Shown: piece by piece, positions 1 to 31,789 of the stretch
Numbering within the stretch: position 1 is the stretch's first letter
How the letters are laid out: every line of letters starts with the position of its first letter
Origin: Hyperoodon ampullatus
Lineage: Eukaryota > Chordata > Mammalia > Artiodactyla > Ziphiidae
Reading direction: 5' to 3'
Assembly: GCA_949752795.1 (NCBI GenBank)
Contig: OX457058.1
Span: forward strand, 34,102,587 to 34,166,586
Length of the DNA stretch: 64,000 bases
Translations under genes and position numbers: made by a program
Notes under the pieces: model-generated
What the model was told of the DNA's origin: nothing
Database searches by the model: none
What the model saw: only the letters and a program-made list of their open reading frames with translations

Positions 1-19721
<19,721 letters not shown>

Positions 19722-20211
19722 TGTAACCGGGAAGAATAAATCTAACTCAATATTAGATCTGTTTCTTTTACTTTAACCTTTGTATTCTATTGCTTTGAGT
19801 TAAGAATGTTGCCTATAGCCTGAAATATACAGGAGAGCCCATTCTCAAGGCTCTGACCTTTAAGGGTGTAACACTTTTCCATTCATATAGAGATAAAAAG
19901 TTGCAGAACAGAGAATAACAGTTGTCTTGTTGGAGATTTACAGGAACATCGTGACCTGACCTAGGTGGACAGCTGCAGGAACAAAGGATTCCTACACCAA
20001 GAAGTTTGCAATAACCAACCCCGCCCCTCCCTCACCTTGCCTTTAAAAATGCTTTGCTGAAACCCTTTGTGGAGTTCTGGGTTTTGGGGGGCACAAACCA
20101 TCTGTCTCCTTGCATGGCCCTGCAATAAACCTTTTTCTGCTCCAGACTCTGACATTTCAGTATTGTTTGGTCTCACTGTGCATCAGGCACACAAACTTGC
20201 ATTCAGTAACA
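19722..20211 (+). mobile_element. Solo LTR, ERV1-like, family B, copy 1, upstream of TMC3
   Basis: 490 bp from TGTAACCGGG to CAGTAACA, with an imperfect 4-bp target duplication (ttca and tcca). A TATA-like tttaaaaa lies at 20042 and the polyadenylation signal aataaa at 20124-20129. It is homologous to 27673-28103. It is oriented away from TMC3, and its left end is 477 bp from the TMC3 start codon. No internal viral region adjoins it. Confidence 0.88.
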
Positions 20212-20434
20212 TCCACACAGCAGAGCCCCAGGAGAGGCACCGTCATAACACTTTGTTTTTATTTATCTATTCTCAGCTTCTTTTTTTCTATTTTGAAAAA
20301 AGACAAACCTACATAAATGATAGAACAATACCACAAGTATTGTATACTCCTAACATAGATCCACCAATTGCTAACATTTTGCCACATTTGCTTTATTTCT
20401 ATCTATACACTTTTTCCCCTACCCCATTTAAAAG

Positions 20435-20549
20435 TAACTATCAAGAAAAAAGCTTAGAGAGGGTAAGAATCCTGTCCGTGTTCATGTAATAGGGAAGAAT
20501 AAATCTGACTCCATATTAGATGTGTTTCTTTTACTTTAACCTTTGAATT
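20435..20549 (+). repeat. Local duplication, copy 2
   Basis: Second copy of the LTR left boundary and flank (gcttagagagggtaagaat, ttcatgtaatagggaagaa, ttttactttaacctttg). It stops after about 65 bp of LTR, so it is not a complete second LTR. Confidence 0.9.
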
Positions 20550-20603
20550 CATCCCCAAGTCCAGGACTTTCCCATAGCTTCACCATATAAACCTCCATTT
20601 TTT

Positions 20604-20812
20604 TTTTTTTTTTTTTTTTTGCGTTACGCGGGCCTCTCACCATCGTGGCCTCTCCCGTTGCCGAGCACAGGCTCTGGACGCGCAGGCTCAGCGGCCATGG
20701 CTCACGGGCCCAGCCACTCCGCGGCATGTGGGATCCTCCCGGACCGGGGCACGAACCCGTGTCCCCTGCATTGGCAGGCGGACTCTCAACCACTGCGCCA
20801 CCAGGGAAGCCC
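20604..20812 (-). mobile_element. CHR SINE, short form
   Basis: Poly-T start and ccagggaagccc end. The target duplication taaacctccatttttt lies on both sides (from 20588 and from 20813). Confidence 0.95.
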
Positions 20813-21610
20813 TAAACCTCCATTTTTTAATTAACACAAGAAACAATTTGCTTGCAGCAAGGTTGATTGTACATTAACTGAATGGGCTGGTGCAGGACTG
20901 AAATAGAAACAGCCTTTGCTATTGAAGACGCCTCGTAGTCAGTACACTAGAGATGCCACAAAGGGGTGAGTCAGTGAATGGGGCAGGCACCAGACAACAG
21001 GACAGAAAGGAAATCTATTAGCAACTCCAGGTGTGGGGCTTAGGAGGGGGACTTCATTCATGCACTCATTCATTCCTCTATTAATTCATTAGCAAATCAT
21101 TCTTACTGTCTGCCATGCACTAGACTGACAACGGAAGCCAGAGCCCTAGCCTGGGGCATTGAGGTTCAGGGACTACCAGACAGGTATTCAGACTTAGGGC
21201 TCTGGGCATGAGAACAAAGCAGAGGCTGGGGCACCAGAGCTGGCCTTTGCTCAGAGATGGACTGGGGCCTGTGAAGTAAGGTCACCTGTCTGCCAATTTG
21301 CCTGAGGCTATTTGACCTGATAGCCTGTCTTAATACTAGATAAAATTTGTGTTTATCAAATGAACAAAATGGCATAGTGGCAGAATTATTTCTAGCCTCC
21401 TGAGGTTAGTTTTTTTTTTTTTTTTTTGTAGCATTCTTTTAGAGATCTTTACTTGAACTATATCTGAGCATTTCAAAGATTTCTTTCATCCTACTTTTTC
21501 TAAAGACCGCTTTTCCTTATTTTGAAATATTTATTCAAAAATTGAAATATTTTATGTTAATTTTATGCAATCAACTATTTTGAGCATTTTTGCCTCTTCT
21601 TTGCTTATAT

Positions 21611-21655
21611 ATATTATACACGTGTATATGTATATATACACGTGTATACATATCT
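21611..21655. repeat. AT-rich tract with two 14-bp palindromes
   Basis: TATACACGTGTATA occurs at 21615-21628 and again at 21635-21648. Each is a perfect palindrome centred on the E-box CACGTG. Confidence 0.9.
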
Positions 21656-21791
21656 ATATGCTTGTGTTTTTCAAGGGGTAGGAAAAGATAATAGCAATTT
21701 TTGAAGTATACTACAGGGATTTATTAAAACAAATTATGATATGATGAGGTTTTATTAACATTGGTAAAATGAGGTTTAATGTGCTCAAATT

Positions 21792-21795
<4 letters not shown>

Positions 21796-21834
<39 letters not shown>
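21796..21834. repeat. (TG)n microsatellite
   Basis: 39 bp of uninterrupted TG dinucleotide repeat. Confidence 0.97.
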
Positions 21835-21837
<3 letters not shown>

Positions 21838-24800
21838 ATGGCTTCCTTGGTCTGATTTTTAAAAATTCTTTTTGAAGTCCACCTGGCATTCATTGTGGTG
21901 ATGAGTGCAAGGTGAGGGGGTCATTGCTACTCCTTGTTCCCAGCACGAGGGACTCAGATTCATTTCCCCAATTCCCCTCTGGGGCCCCCTGCTCCTCTGG
22001 GCTCCCAAGGGCCAGGCAGAAAGAGGAAGTGCAGGCAGGGGATGTCGGTTTCTGAATGCAAGGGATAAATTACTGAGCGTGCATCTGACTTCCTCTGACA
22101 ATTTGATTAGAGTTTTTAGATGTGCTGGGTGGTTTTAACTTAAGCCAGCATGTATATATAGATAAATGACTAAAAATCCCTTAAATGCGAACAATTTAAA
22201 CACTTTAAAAAATCAGAAAGGATCCAGTGTCAAAATGGGCTAAACTATTATTTCCTAGATGAACTGCTTACAGGTTCTGGGTAGTGGGAGAAGGAAGAAG
22301 ATAATAAAGGTTGAAAAGGAGAGAAGTAGCAAGGGAAGCTCTATTTGTATAACACACAAATCCCTTTCAGTAGGAAAAAAAAAAGAATACAATTTTGTTA
22401 GAAATCCCAGGAGGTTTTAACAGAAATCATCAGATGGCTTAGCTTACAGGAACAATAACATTCATTCCCTTCCTCATCAATTAAAGACATTTTCCCCTGC
22501 TGCTAAGTGAATAGAATTCTGAGACATGAATATCCCCGAGAGGGTACTGAGTCTCATCAGCAACGCCAAGCTCCCTTTTCTAAGTTATCAAGTGTTTAGC
22601 TCTGGATTTTACAAGAGAGACTTTTCCATTTCTGGGATATATTTACTTGCCTGTTATATTGTTTGAGAGACTCTAAAAGCTTTTGTTTGAAGTTTAGAAA
22701 GGCACTTTGGGTCCAGAAAATGTTATTGAGGGAAGACATTCAAGAATTGTTTCCAATTTTCTAAATGACAACGGAATTCGTTGAGACATGAGAGCAAATT
22801 GTTATTGTTGAGTTCCTCCTGAAATCACCAGCTGCAAATAAGTTTGAAACTGAGCAGACACTCTGAGATTTCCATGAGGAAAATCGTGATACTCTGTTAC
22901 TCATTTTGAGAGTTGTGAGAGGTTGACCACAGGGCTGGAGGGGTCCTTTGCTACACTTGCTCCCTGCAGTGAGTGAAGACAGATTGTCACCACCCCAACA
23001 GAATCCTGTGGAAGGAAGAAGTGATCCTCATCAGATGGGTGGCAACTGGGATACGAATTATAGAGCTTTACTGTCCTGCAGTTATGCTTCCTCAAAAAAA
23101 GAAATTCTTTTTCCTAGCTGATTACATCTAAACACATAAACTGTCCTAGGAAACAGGGAAAAATCGAGCATTCTCAAAAACTGGGGTAAAGGAAAGCAGT
23201 TGAATTCCTTGTCAAGCAACCATTTACTAGCTGGCTGAGGTTTTTCTTTAACGATTTTTAGATTGTATTTTCCGTAGTTAGGGGGGACTTTTAGACAGTT
23301 AAGCAGTGTTGTCTCTTGGGAGTGGTGGCCTCATCTCAGCATTTCCTTCACATCCTTCACAGAAACTTTATGTCTCCAAAAGCTGATGGAAGCCAAAAAC
23401 ATCTATGGATCGGCTGAGTGAACACAACAAAGCAGATTCTGCACGAGACATCTTTATAATATGTTGACCTACCACCTAACTATGAAGTTTACCATGTTCT
23501 TGCTTTAGTCTAAGTGTGATATTTTAAAATCCTCTATTTTAAAAAAATTATATTCGTTTTTCCTTCAATTTTTACTGACATCTTTCATCTTGTTTTTTTG
23601 ACATATTTTCACTTCTTGCTTTATTGTGACCTCTCAAAATCCCTTTTCTTAAAGTGCAAAGCAATTTTTCCCTTAAAATTTACTTTACTTTCCTCAAGCA
23701 AGACTTTTAAACAATTAAATGCCCTTCTCTCTTTATTTCCTTTAGAACCATATCTTCTTTTAGGTTAAAGCATATTTTCGTAGGTCCGTTCATATTTGTT
23801 GATTTTCAGATGAGGTCTATTCTGACCCATTTATGCTCAAAAATAGTTCATGTACAAACTCAATTCTCATCTTAAATATTGTACCCATGAATGCCATGAG
23901 GATCTTCCTTATAAGTCTTCTGGGATTTTTATACTATTTGTTTAGAGATTTAATAGCTTGAAGCAGGGGCAGCTAGGACTGGAGAAAAAGCAGGCAAAAT
24001 TAAAATTTCTTACTGTGTTTCTCTTTCTCTTGCCAACCTCTGGCATCCCCGTTTGTTTCCAAAGTCACTTTCATTCCAGCAGCTTCCAGTGTGGCTGTGG
24101 CTGACTGGCTGCCTTCCTGTTGCTACCTTCTGCTGGGTCTGGGATGGGGGTGGGGAGGCTGGACCACAGAGGAGTAGATTGAGCGCTTCTCTGTGGAGGT
24201 TGAAACTTGTAGCATCAGCGAGAAGCCCATCAGCAGCACCCTTTGGTATTTGGTAGTGAAACATTGTCTTGAATCTCCTGGGCAGACATAGAGGAGGGTT
24301 ATGGATCTGTAGTGACAAAAGAGATTCTAAACATAGGGTCTTCCTGTCTCTTGAGGGAGGCTCTGTACGGTGGTAACATGGCTAAGCTGGAAAGGTGTTT
24401 CCCAGTGGCCCCTTTTCTGGGTGGTTCTGGGCTGTGGCTGGCTACAAGAGATACGTGAACGATCTGGAGGATGGAAGAGAAGGAGCTGCCATTTTCTGCG
24501 CTCTCAAGGTTGGCGACGAGCAGCAGGTGGTGCGCGGCTCACACACGTTGCCTCTGAGTCGTTAGCACGCCCCGTTGGCGTGGGGTTGTAGCCCAACACT
24601 CAACTCCTTCTCCTCCTATCAGGTCTCTTTTTTCAGCCCCTCTGAGCGCTGGACCAGGTGTATGTGCACCTCTGTGTGATAGGCACCAACCACCCCTGTA
24701 TGTCATCTGCATCTTTGAGGTTGGAGATGATGGGGGACACAGGTGGGTTCTAGTTTGCCCAGGTGGGTTCCGGTCATTCGGCGGGGGTGGGGAAGGGAGG

Positions 24801-25171
24801 AATCTCTCTTGTCCTCACTCTCCTCCATTTCACACTCAGCTCTCCTTCCTCACTCCCAGGCCAGGTGACCTAGAGCAACTTCAGCCCAAGAGCAGAGGCA
24901 AAAGCAACACCTTTGCATCGACTTCACCAGCTGCCATGACTGAAGACCTTCTAACCCCTATTACAAATCCCAGATATTGACTCTGCTTCTCTGGTTGAAC
25001 CCTGACGGAAAAAGCTTTCATGGCTGCTCTTGCCTCTGGAGTTATTTTCTTAAATTAGGAGATGGTTGTATTGCTCTGCCAGAATTATTCAACTTTCTCC
25101 CCAAACCCCGCCTCCCCCACTCCTTTCTCAGGAAGGGCAAAGAGCCAGGTGGGAATTGTGATTAGATTCTT

Positions 25172-25490
25172 TTTATTTATTTATTTATGGCTGCGTTGGG
25201 TCTTCGTTGCTGCACGCTAGGGCTTTTCTCTAGTTGCAGCGAGCGGGGGCTACTCTTTGTTGTGGTGCGTGGGCTTCTCATTATGGTGGCTTCTCTTGTT
25301 GCAGAGCACGGACTCTAGGCATGCGGGCTTCAGTAGTTGTGGCTCACGGGCTCTAGAGCGCAAGCTCAGTAGTTGTGGCGCACGGGCTTAGTTGCTCCGC
25401 AGCATGTGGAATCTTCCCGGACCAGGGCTCGAACCCGTGTGCCCTGCATTAGCAGGTGAATTCTTAACCACTACACCACCAGGGAAGCCC
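25172..25490 (-). mobile_element. CHR SINE, long form
   Basis: Starts with a TTTA repeat (the tail in reverse), then ggctgcgttgggtcttcg, and ends at ccagggaagccc. The target duplication tgtgattagattctt is perfect on both sides (25157-25171 and 25492-25506). Confidence 0.97.
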
Positions 25491-25506
25491 ATGTGATTAG
25501 ATTCTT

Positions 25507-26470
25507 GATGATCTACTTTGGGTTAGTAGTTTGATCTGTCTATGATGTATCTTTAAAAAGCTCATTGAAATATGTATTATATGACTGATATCCTTGCTTT
25601 TACCATGTTTAAAGTTTTCCCTTATTTTTATAATCCTTGACCTTAACCTTTCATTCAAGGCGATTGAGGGGCTCAGATTACCCTTATCCTATTTCTTGGG
25701 ATTCTGCTCATCCTGTTTTCATTTTGCCATGTCAATTTCCACTCACAGTTTCTTAACTCTTCCAGTTTCCTTTATAATTCACTATCTTTTCTTGTTACCT
25801 CAATTTGCCTCTCGTTTCAGAATCATTTGATTTTATTTCATTGGGGGAAGTAAATGTGGTCTAAGATTTACGTTTTGTTTTCTGCAGGAAATCTTTTTTC
25901 TGAAATATGCTTTTTCTCTACTCTTGCATGCTTCACGTTCATTTCCTTTTTATGTTGCAGAATTTTTAGTTAATTCTTTTTCTATTCATGCTCCTTGAAT
26001 AAGCAGTGTTCTGAACGTTTGGTATTTGCTCCTCCATGATGTTCTTTGGTTTTCCTTGCTGCTTCAGGGATGCTGTTGGATTCCTTCTCTCAGCTCGTCA
26101 CTGGGGGAGACTGCTGGGTGATGACTTTGTGGGGTGAGGCAGTGGAGGGGGAGGCGAGGTGGGGAGCATCCTGAAAAGAAGAATTGGGTGTTCGTTCGGA
26201 TAACTCCTCCCTTCTTGCACCAGAAGGCAGTTCTCTCCTTGTGTTCTTTTGTTCATCGTGGCCTCTTCCTCAGATCCTTATGTGGCTCAGTCTGCCTCCC
26301 TTCCTGCTCTGTCAGGAACTTTTCCACAGCAGGAAGATCTCACCACATTGGAGAGAGTCAGCATCTGTGGAAAATACCCATGCCGGAGACTTCCAGTTTG
26401 GAATGGCCACTCTTGTTTTGATCACCTCCGTCCCTACAATCTAATTCTGAATATTCATAATATTTGTCAT
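25507..26470. other. Intergenic, single-copy
   Basis: No gene, RNA or repeat is recognised. Confidence 0.5.
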
Positions 26471-26479
26471 TGTGAAACC

Positions 26480-26692
26480 TTTTTTTTTTTTTTTTTTTTT
26501 TGCAGTACGCGAGCCTCTCACTGTTGTGGCCTCTCCCGTTGCGGAGCACAGGCTCCGGACGCGCAGGCTCAGCGGCCATGGCTCACGGGCCCAGCCGCTC
26601 TGCGGCATGTGGGATCTTCCCGGACCGGGGCACGAACCCGTGTCCCCTGCATCGGCAGGCGGACTCTCAACCTCTGCGCCACCAGGGAAGCA
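26480..26692 (-). mobile_element. CHR SINE, short form
   Basis: Poly-T start at 26480 and end at ccagggaagcac. The target duplication tgtgaaacc / tgtaaaacc is at 26471-26479 and 26694-26702. It is inserted in an old L1 relic. Confidence 0.93.
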
Positions 26693-27540
26693 CTGTAAAA
26701 CCATTTTAAGTGTGCAATTCAGTGGTATTTACATTCACCCTGTTGTGCAACCATCACCACCATGCATCTCTCTTCATGGTGCAAAACGGAAGCTCCTTAC
26801 CCATTAAACAATAACTCCCTATCCCCCTCTTCCCCTTGATACTGACCAGGGTTCTTGGCCTTCCCCAATCAATAGAAATTGACTAGAGGCCAGACCAGAA
26901 ATTCAGGCAAGGCTTTTTTGGTGCCCCTGCTACAGCAGGGGGGAGCAAGAAAAACAATTGGTTCCCTTGCTTGCTCGCTCCCCGAGGGGGGCAAACTTGT
27001 TCCTTATCTGGGGTGAGGGTAGGCGTGTGTCCAGGGGTTGAGCCGGAGAGGTGGCTTAGGTGATGGTGTGTGCAGGGAGCATGCGAAGTACCCTGCTTTT
27101 GCTCCCGAGCCCCTGCTTTGCTCGAGGCTCTTCAGAAGTGGCAGTTGAGTTTTTTGGTCTTTTGTATCTTTTTGTCCAGAATTTGCCCCAGCTGCACATG
27201 CACACGGTTATTTTTAGTCCCATATAGTTTCTTTGTATTTTGTTGCTGGAGGAGAGGTTTGTCCAGGTGCCAGCACTGCAGCAAAGGGTCCCAGGTCCTC
27301 AGCCTCTGGCAACCATCGTTCTGCCTTCTGTCTCAATGAATGTGAGCACTCCAGGGACCTCAGAGAATTGGAAACATACAGTATTTGTCTTTGTGTGACT
27401 GGCTCATTTCACTTAGCAAAAGGACCCCAAGGTTTATGCATGTTGTAGCCTGTGTCAGAATTTCCTTCCTTTTTAAGGCTGACTCAGACTCCATTGTATG
27501 TATTTACTGCATATTGTTTATCATTCTGAATGTTTTGAAG
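26693..27540 (-). mobile_element. Old L1 3' region, interrupted by an LTR
   Basis: Reverse-strand L1M landmarks: agtgtgcaattcagtggta, gttgtgcaaccatcaccacc; then, after the LTR, cctctggcaaccatcgttct, catgttgtagcctgtgtcag and gactcagactccattgtatg. The family A LTR at 26837-27300 splits the element. Confidence 0.75.
26837..27300 (-). mobile_element. Solo LTR, ERV1-like, family A, copy 3
   Basis: Reverse-orientation copy of the LTRs at 2103 and 15147 (tactgaccagggttcttggc, tttgtattttgttgctgg, aaagggtcccaggtcc). Its viral 5' end appears to be missing about 12 bp, because the L1 sequence cagcctctggcaacc resumes directly. No clear target duplication is seen. Confidence 0.85.
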
Positions 27541-27672
27541 CTACAGCAGGGAAAGGGGCAGAATAAAAAATGCTCCCATCTCTTGCACTATCCGTCTTCA
27601 TATCTAGCCCCTGCCTTTCATAATAGTGGTGTTTATGGGGCTCTAGCAACTTCCCGTGAATGCACCTCAACT

Positions 27673-28103
27673 TGTAACAGGGAAGAGCCAAATCAGACTG
27701 CATGTTGGATCTGTTTCTTTCACTTTAACCTTTGCTTCCCGTTGCTTTTGTTCACTAAAAGGATACTGTCTATGCATAATGGCCTGCCTTGGGGAACCCT
27801 GCCCCTCTGCCTGAATTTTAAACCACAGCGCCTTTGTTCAGGGAAACAATGGGACCCTGTTCTACCTGTGGATGGCTGCAAGAAAGAAGAAATTAACACA
27901 TCCCCTCCCCGAGGCTGGCCATTCCAGGGGATATTTGCAAAACTTACGGCCTTTTTATTTTACTTCCTCATCTCCTCCCCCTCTCTGTGCTGTAAAAGAA
28001 ACTGACATCCAGACCCCAATAAAGTCATATTCCTTTGCCTCAACAGCTGTCTCTGAATTTGGCCTGTTGTGTGGCGAGCAGAGTGAGCTTGGACTCAGTA
28101 ACA
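27673..28103 (+). mobile_element. Solo LTR, ERV1-like, family B, copy 2
   Basis: 431 bp from TGTAACAGGG to CAGTAACA, with a perfect 4-bp target duplication aact (27669-27672 and 28104-28107). The polyadenylation signal aataaa is at 28018-28023. Its 5' part matches the LTR at 19722; the middle differs, indicating a subfamily or internal rearrangement. Confidence 0.92.
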
Positions 28104-28107
28104 AACT

Positions 28108-28782
28108 TTCCCATGGACAGGAGTTCTAAAGTGGTCATCAGAGCTTTCCTTAATCTTCTTCCATTTTACCTTATCTTCTAGAAACTTCTTGAAGCACTTA
28201 ATATGTGGAAGTGTCTCTTTCCCAGTTCCTAGTGCTACTGCAGATTTCCCCCTAATTAAAAAAAAAAAAAGAAACCTAATATTCTCCGCTTCTACTGGGT
28301 GGAATTCCTGCTACCTTTTCTCCTTCAAATCTTTTGTCAAAGGTTAGACGCTTAGGAGAGAGTTCGCAATATTAACAGTCACTGACTATCCTGGAGGCTT
28401 TCTTTTCTTTCCTGCAGAGTGGCAATCACCTTGCAAAGTTGTTGTATGAATTAGTACTAGTACACATGTTGAGCTTAGGAAACCTAACAACTGGCAACTC
28501 TGTTTTACTGTTGTGTCTCTAATGGTAGTATTATTTAAACCTCACCATGAAAGCACGGCTAGAATGGTTTGAGTTTAGCAATTATATACGAACTATTGTT
28601 ATGACCACTATCATCACCATTACTAACATTATTTCAACTTCAGCCTGAAAGCTTGATTAGAATGGTTTTAAAATTATTTATTTCTCGAGACCTGACCTGA
28701 TTCATGTAGAGAATTTGCAAAGAAAGTATATTGCAAATCTGCTTACTAACTACATGACAGACACACACTGTGTGCTCTTTAA
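28108..28782. other. Intergenic
   Basis: Nothing recognisable apart from an A-run at about 28258-28271. Confidence 0.5.
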
Positions 28783-29128
28783 ACTTTAAAAAATTTTTTT
28801 AATTTTTGGCTGCGTTGGGTCTTTGCTGTTGCGCGCGGGCTTTCTCCAGTTGCGGTGAGCGGGGGCTACTCTTCATTGTGGTGCGCGGGCTTCTCATTGC
28901 AGTGGCTTCTCTTGTTGCAGAGCACGGGCTCTAGGTGCACAGGCTTCAGTAGTTGCGGCACGTGAGGTCGGTAGTTGTGGTTCATGGGCTCTAGAGCCCT
29001 GGCTCAGTAGTTGTGGCACACGGGCTTAGTTGCTCCACGGCATGTGGGATCTTCCCGGACCAGGGCTCGAACCCATGTCCCCTGCATTGTCAGGTGGATT
29101 CTTAACCACTGTGCCACCAAGGAAGCCC
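28783..29128 (-). mobile_element. CHR SINE, long form
   Basis: ttttggctgcgttgggtctt near the left end and ccaccaaggaagccc at the right. The target duplication acactgtgtgctc(c)ttta lies on both sides. Confidence 0.95.
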
Positions 29129-31700
29129 ACACTGTGTGCTCCTTTATCTGGCTACAAAGACAAATACAATTTTGAAAATACCTTCCCTTTCTAAAAAGCG
29201 TACGAATCTAATAAGCCCAAACGGTAGCCAATTACCAGTGTAGAATTTAACTCTGGGTGTTTGCATTTACTGCAGTCGGCCATGGAAGAGGGAAGCAGCC
29301 TGCCAAGGTGGAGAAACACAGGGATTCAGTCCCAGAGCTTCCAGGGAAGCAGGCTGATTGCTGAGAGAGACCTCACTGTGTCCTTGAACACGTGGTCCCA
29401 GGCAATCACAGGAAGGATGAAATCTGTTAAGTGATATCTTTCGTGAGATTTTAAAAAGGAAGACGAACTAGGCCTAATTATGATTGGGTCTTATTAAATT
29501 TCTACCCTGCAAATTTGGAAACTCTGATGACGCAGACTTGGCGTATGTTAAAGAGAATAAAGATGTACGTACGATTCAATGCTGTCACGTGGAAATTTTA
29601 TATTAACAGCACACCACTAGATAATGCAGGCCAATCATTTATGGGAATTTATTGTATCACAATTTTGTGTACTTATTTTCGACCCCTAGGTACCATCTGC
29701 TTGAATGTTATTGAGGTTCACTTCCAGTGTAATGCTTGGGCTGCAGGAATAATACCCAAGTGCCAGGAAAGCATCTGAGTGGTTGCAAGATGGAGAGAAA
29801 AGATTCATGAAGGCACAGGCAAGGAAGCATCAGGGGTGGGTTGCAGGAGAGGTGTCAGTCCATGCTGTACACATCAATCCTAGGAAGAGGACCAGAATCC
29901 CAGAGCAGAGAGCTGAGCTAGTGTAAGTGAAAGCAGCACTGTGGTGAGAATGATATGGGAGCCACTCTCAAAAGAATGGCTCTAGGGTGTGTCTGCATGG
30001 CCACCGTTCAAAACAGAGAGCCCGTGTTGAGCTCGCTGGGTCCCTGGAAGCATCGCCTGCCTGTGACCTCACTGGGTAGTGGCTTAGCGCAGCTGAGAAA
30101 GAGAGCCGTCTGTTCCTCCTTGTTGGTTTAACCGTATGATACACAATCCTGTAAACAAATTAATCTCCCCCGGGACTTTTGAAAGCATCCTAACTGTATT
30201 ATCATTTTTTCTGCATAAAGGAAGCTTAGCAAGAAAACAATTACAGAATGGACTTCAAATGATCTCCAAATGGCCATCAAGTAGAGATGGCAGTCAACAG
30301 ACATGCGGGGGGGAGTGGGGTGAGGGTCGGGAATAAAGTGTCGCTTGCTAAATCCAGACTTGTTTATTCTGAAAGCAGGGTTGACCCTTTCCTGTTCTTT
30401 CTCCCTTCGGGCAGAAATTCTTTGGCACCCTCACTGAAGAAAATTCTGTTCTTCTCCTACTGTCCATAGCCTTTCTGCTCTGTCCCCAAGTAGAATTCTC
30501 AAACTTGGCCTGTTCTGGGATGAGCTGACATGGCCGAGGCCAGGAGGACAAGCAGATGTGCCAGGATGTAAGATGTAAACAAGCACGTTTATTCCTGTGT
30601 TTGCTCACCAGGCATTTACCAACTGTCTGGTTTGCGCCTGGTTCTGCGCACTTCCTTAGGAATGAAATGGAAAATAATACATGATCCTCTCCTTAAAGCA
30701 ACTTGATGCTTTGTGGCATGACAGACAAACAAAGCAAGAATCACCAGGCAGTGAGGGAACTGCTGTGTTATGCGTAGGAGGAAAAACTCTCCTCTACCCA
30801 ATTTGAGTCTCTGGCTGGGCTTCAGAATTACATGGATATGAAACAGATTAACAGGAGTAAAGCATTCCAACTTTACTGAATTTTCACATGTACACTGAAG
30901 CCTTCTCAAGAGAATGAAGATCCAGAGATGTGACCAGAGAAGGAAGCTTTTGTATTTTGTAGACAAGGAAACAGTAAATTTGTGAACAATTGACAAGACA
31001 AAGGGATTTGGGCCAAAGGTAGTAAATGGGGAATAAGTAACAAGGTTTGTTAATACAGCCTTCTCAGCCCTAAAGTCCCTGTCTCTGCTGAAAAGGATGC
31101 CTTCTATCATCCTGGTACAGGGAGGGTACCTTTCACATGGGAGACTTGTCTCCCGTTTTTAGAGGGACAAAGGAGGGCCAGAGTGTCTTTCTTGTACTGG
31201 CTGTTTCTTAAGTGCCTTTAATCCAAAATAATCAATATGCCAAAGTGACATATTTTGGGGTGACATGTTCTAGTCAAAAGAAATGATGACTGAATGTAAT
31301 GTGGGATCCTGGGTGGGATTCCTGAACAGAAAAAGGTCACTAGGTAATAGCTAAGAAAATCTGAAAAAAGTATGGTCTTTAATGAATGATCATGTATCTG
31401 CACTGGTTCATTAATTGTGACAAATGTAGCATGCGAATGTCAGATATTAATAATGGGGGAAACTGGGTGTGGGGTATTATCTTTACAATTTTTCTTTAAA
31501 TATAAAAGTATTATAAAATTAAAGTTTATTTTAAAAAACGTGGTACTGTCAAGTACTGGGGGGGAAAAAAGCTCTAAGCTGCCTTTCCAAATGTCCTTTC
31601 CTCCTTTTATTTTTATGCTATTTCTTTTGTGCAAACCACATGTTTACTGTAATGAGTAATGACATGGAATAATAAATGATGACAAAAGCTAGCTTTCACT
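29129..31700. other. Intergenic, largely single-copy
   Basis: No gene is supported. The part at 29500-29790 has no repeat features and a low-CpG, TAAT/ATTA-rich composition, so it is a candidate conserved element. Confidence 0.45.
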
Positions 31701-31789
31701 GAGTACCTCCTGTGTGCTATTTACATCTATTAAATATAATAGTATACCTCTAATATAACCCTGATAATAAGGACAGTTATGATGCAAAA

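Larger units (their letters stand above)
20813..25156. other. Intergenic, mostly single-copy
   Basis: No gene can be supported. It contains a TG microsatellite, a TATA/ACGTG palindromic tract, and long stretches without recognised repeats (22150-25150). The part at 22440-22930 has several SOX-type ACAAT/ATTGT cores. An open frame without ATG at 24386-24562 is discussed among the findings. Confidence 0.6.

Noticed and set aside
27385..28005. Longest open frame in the window (206 codons)
   Set aside because: It runs across an old L1 relic and a solo LTR and has no resemblance to a protein family; chance opening in repeat DNA.
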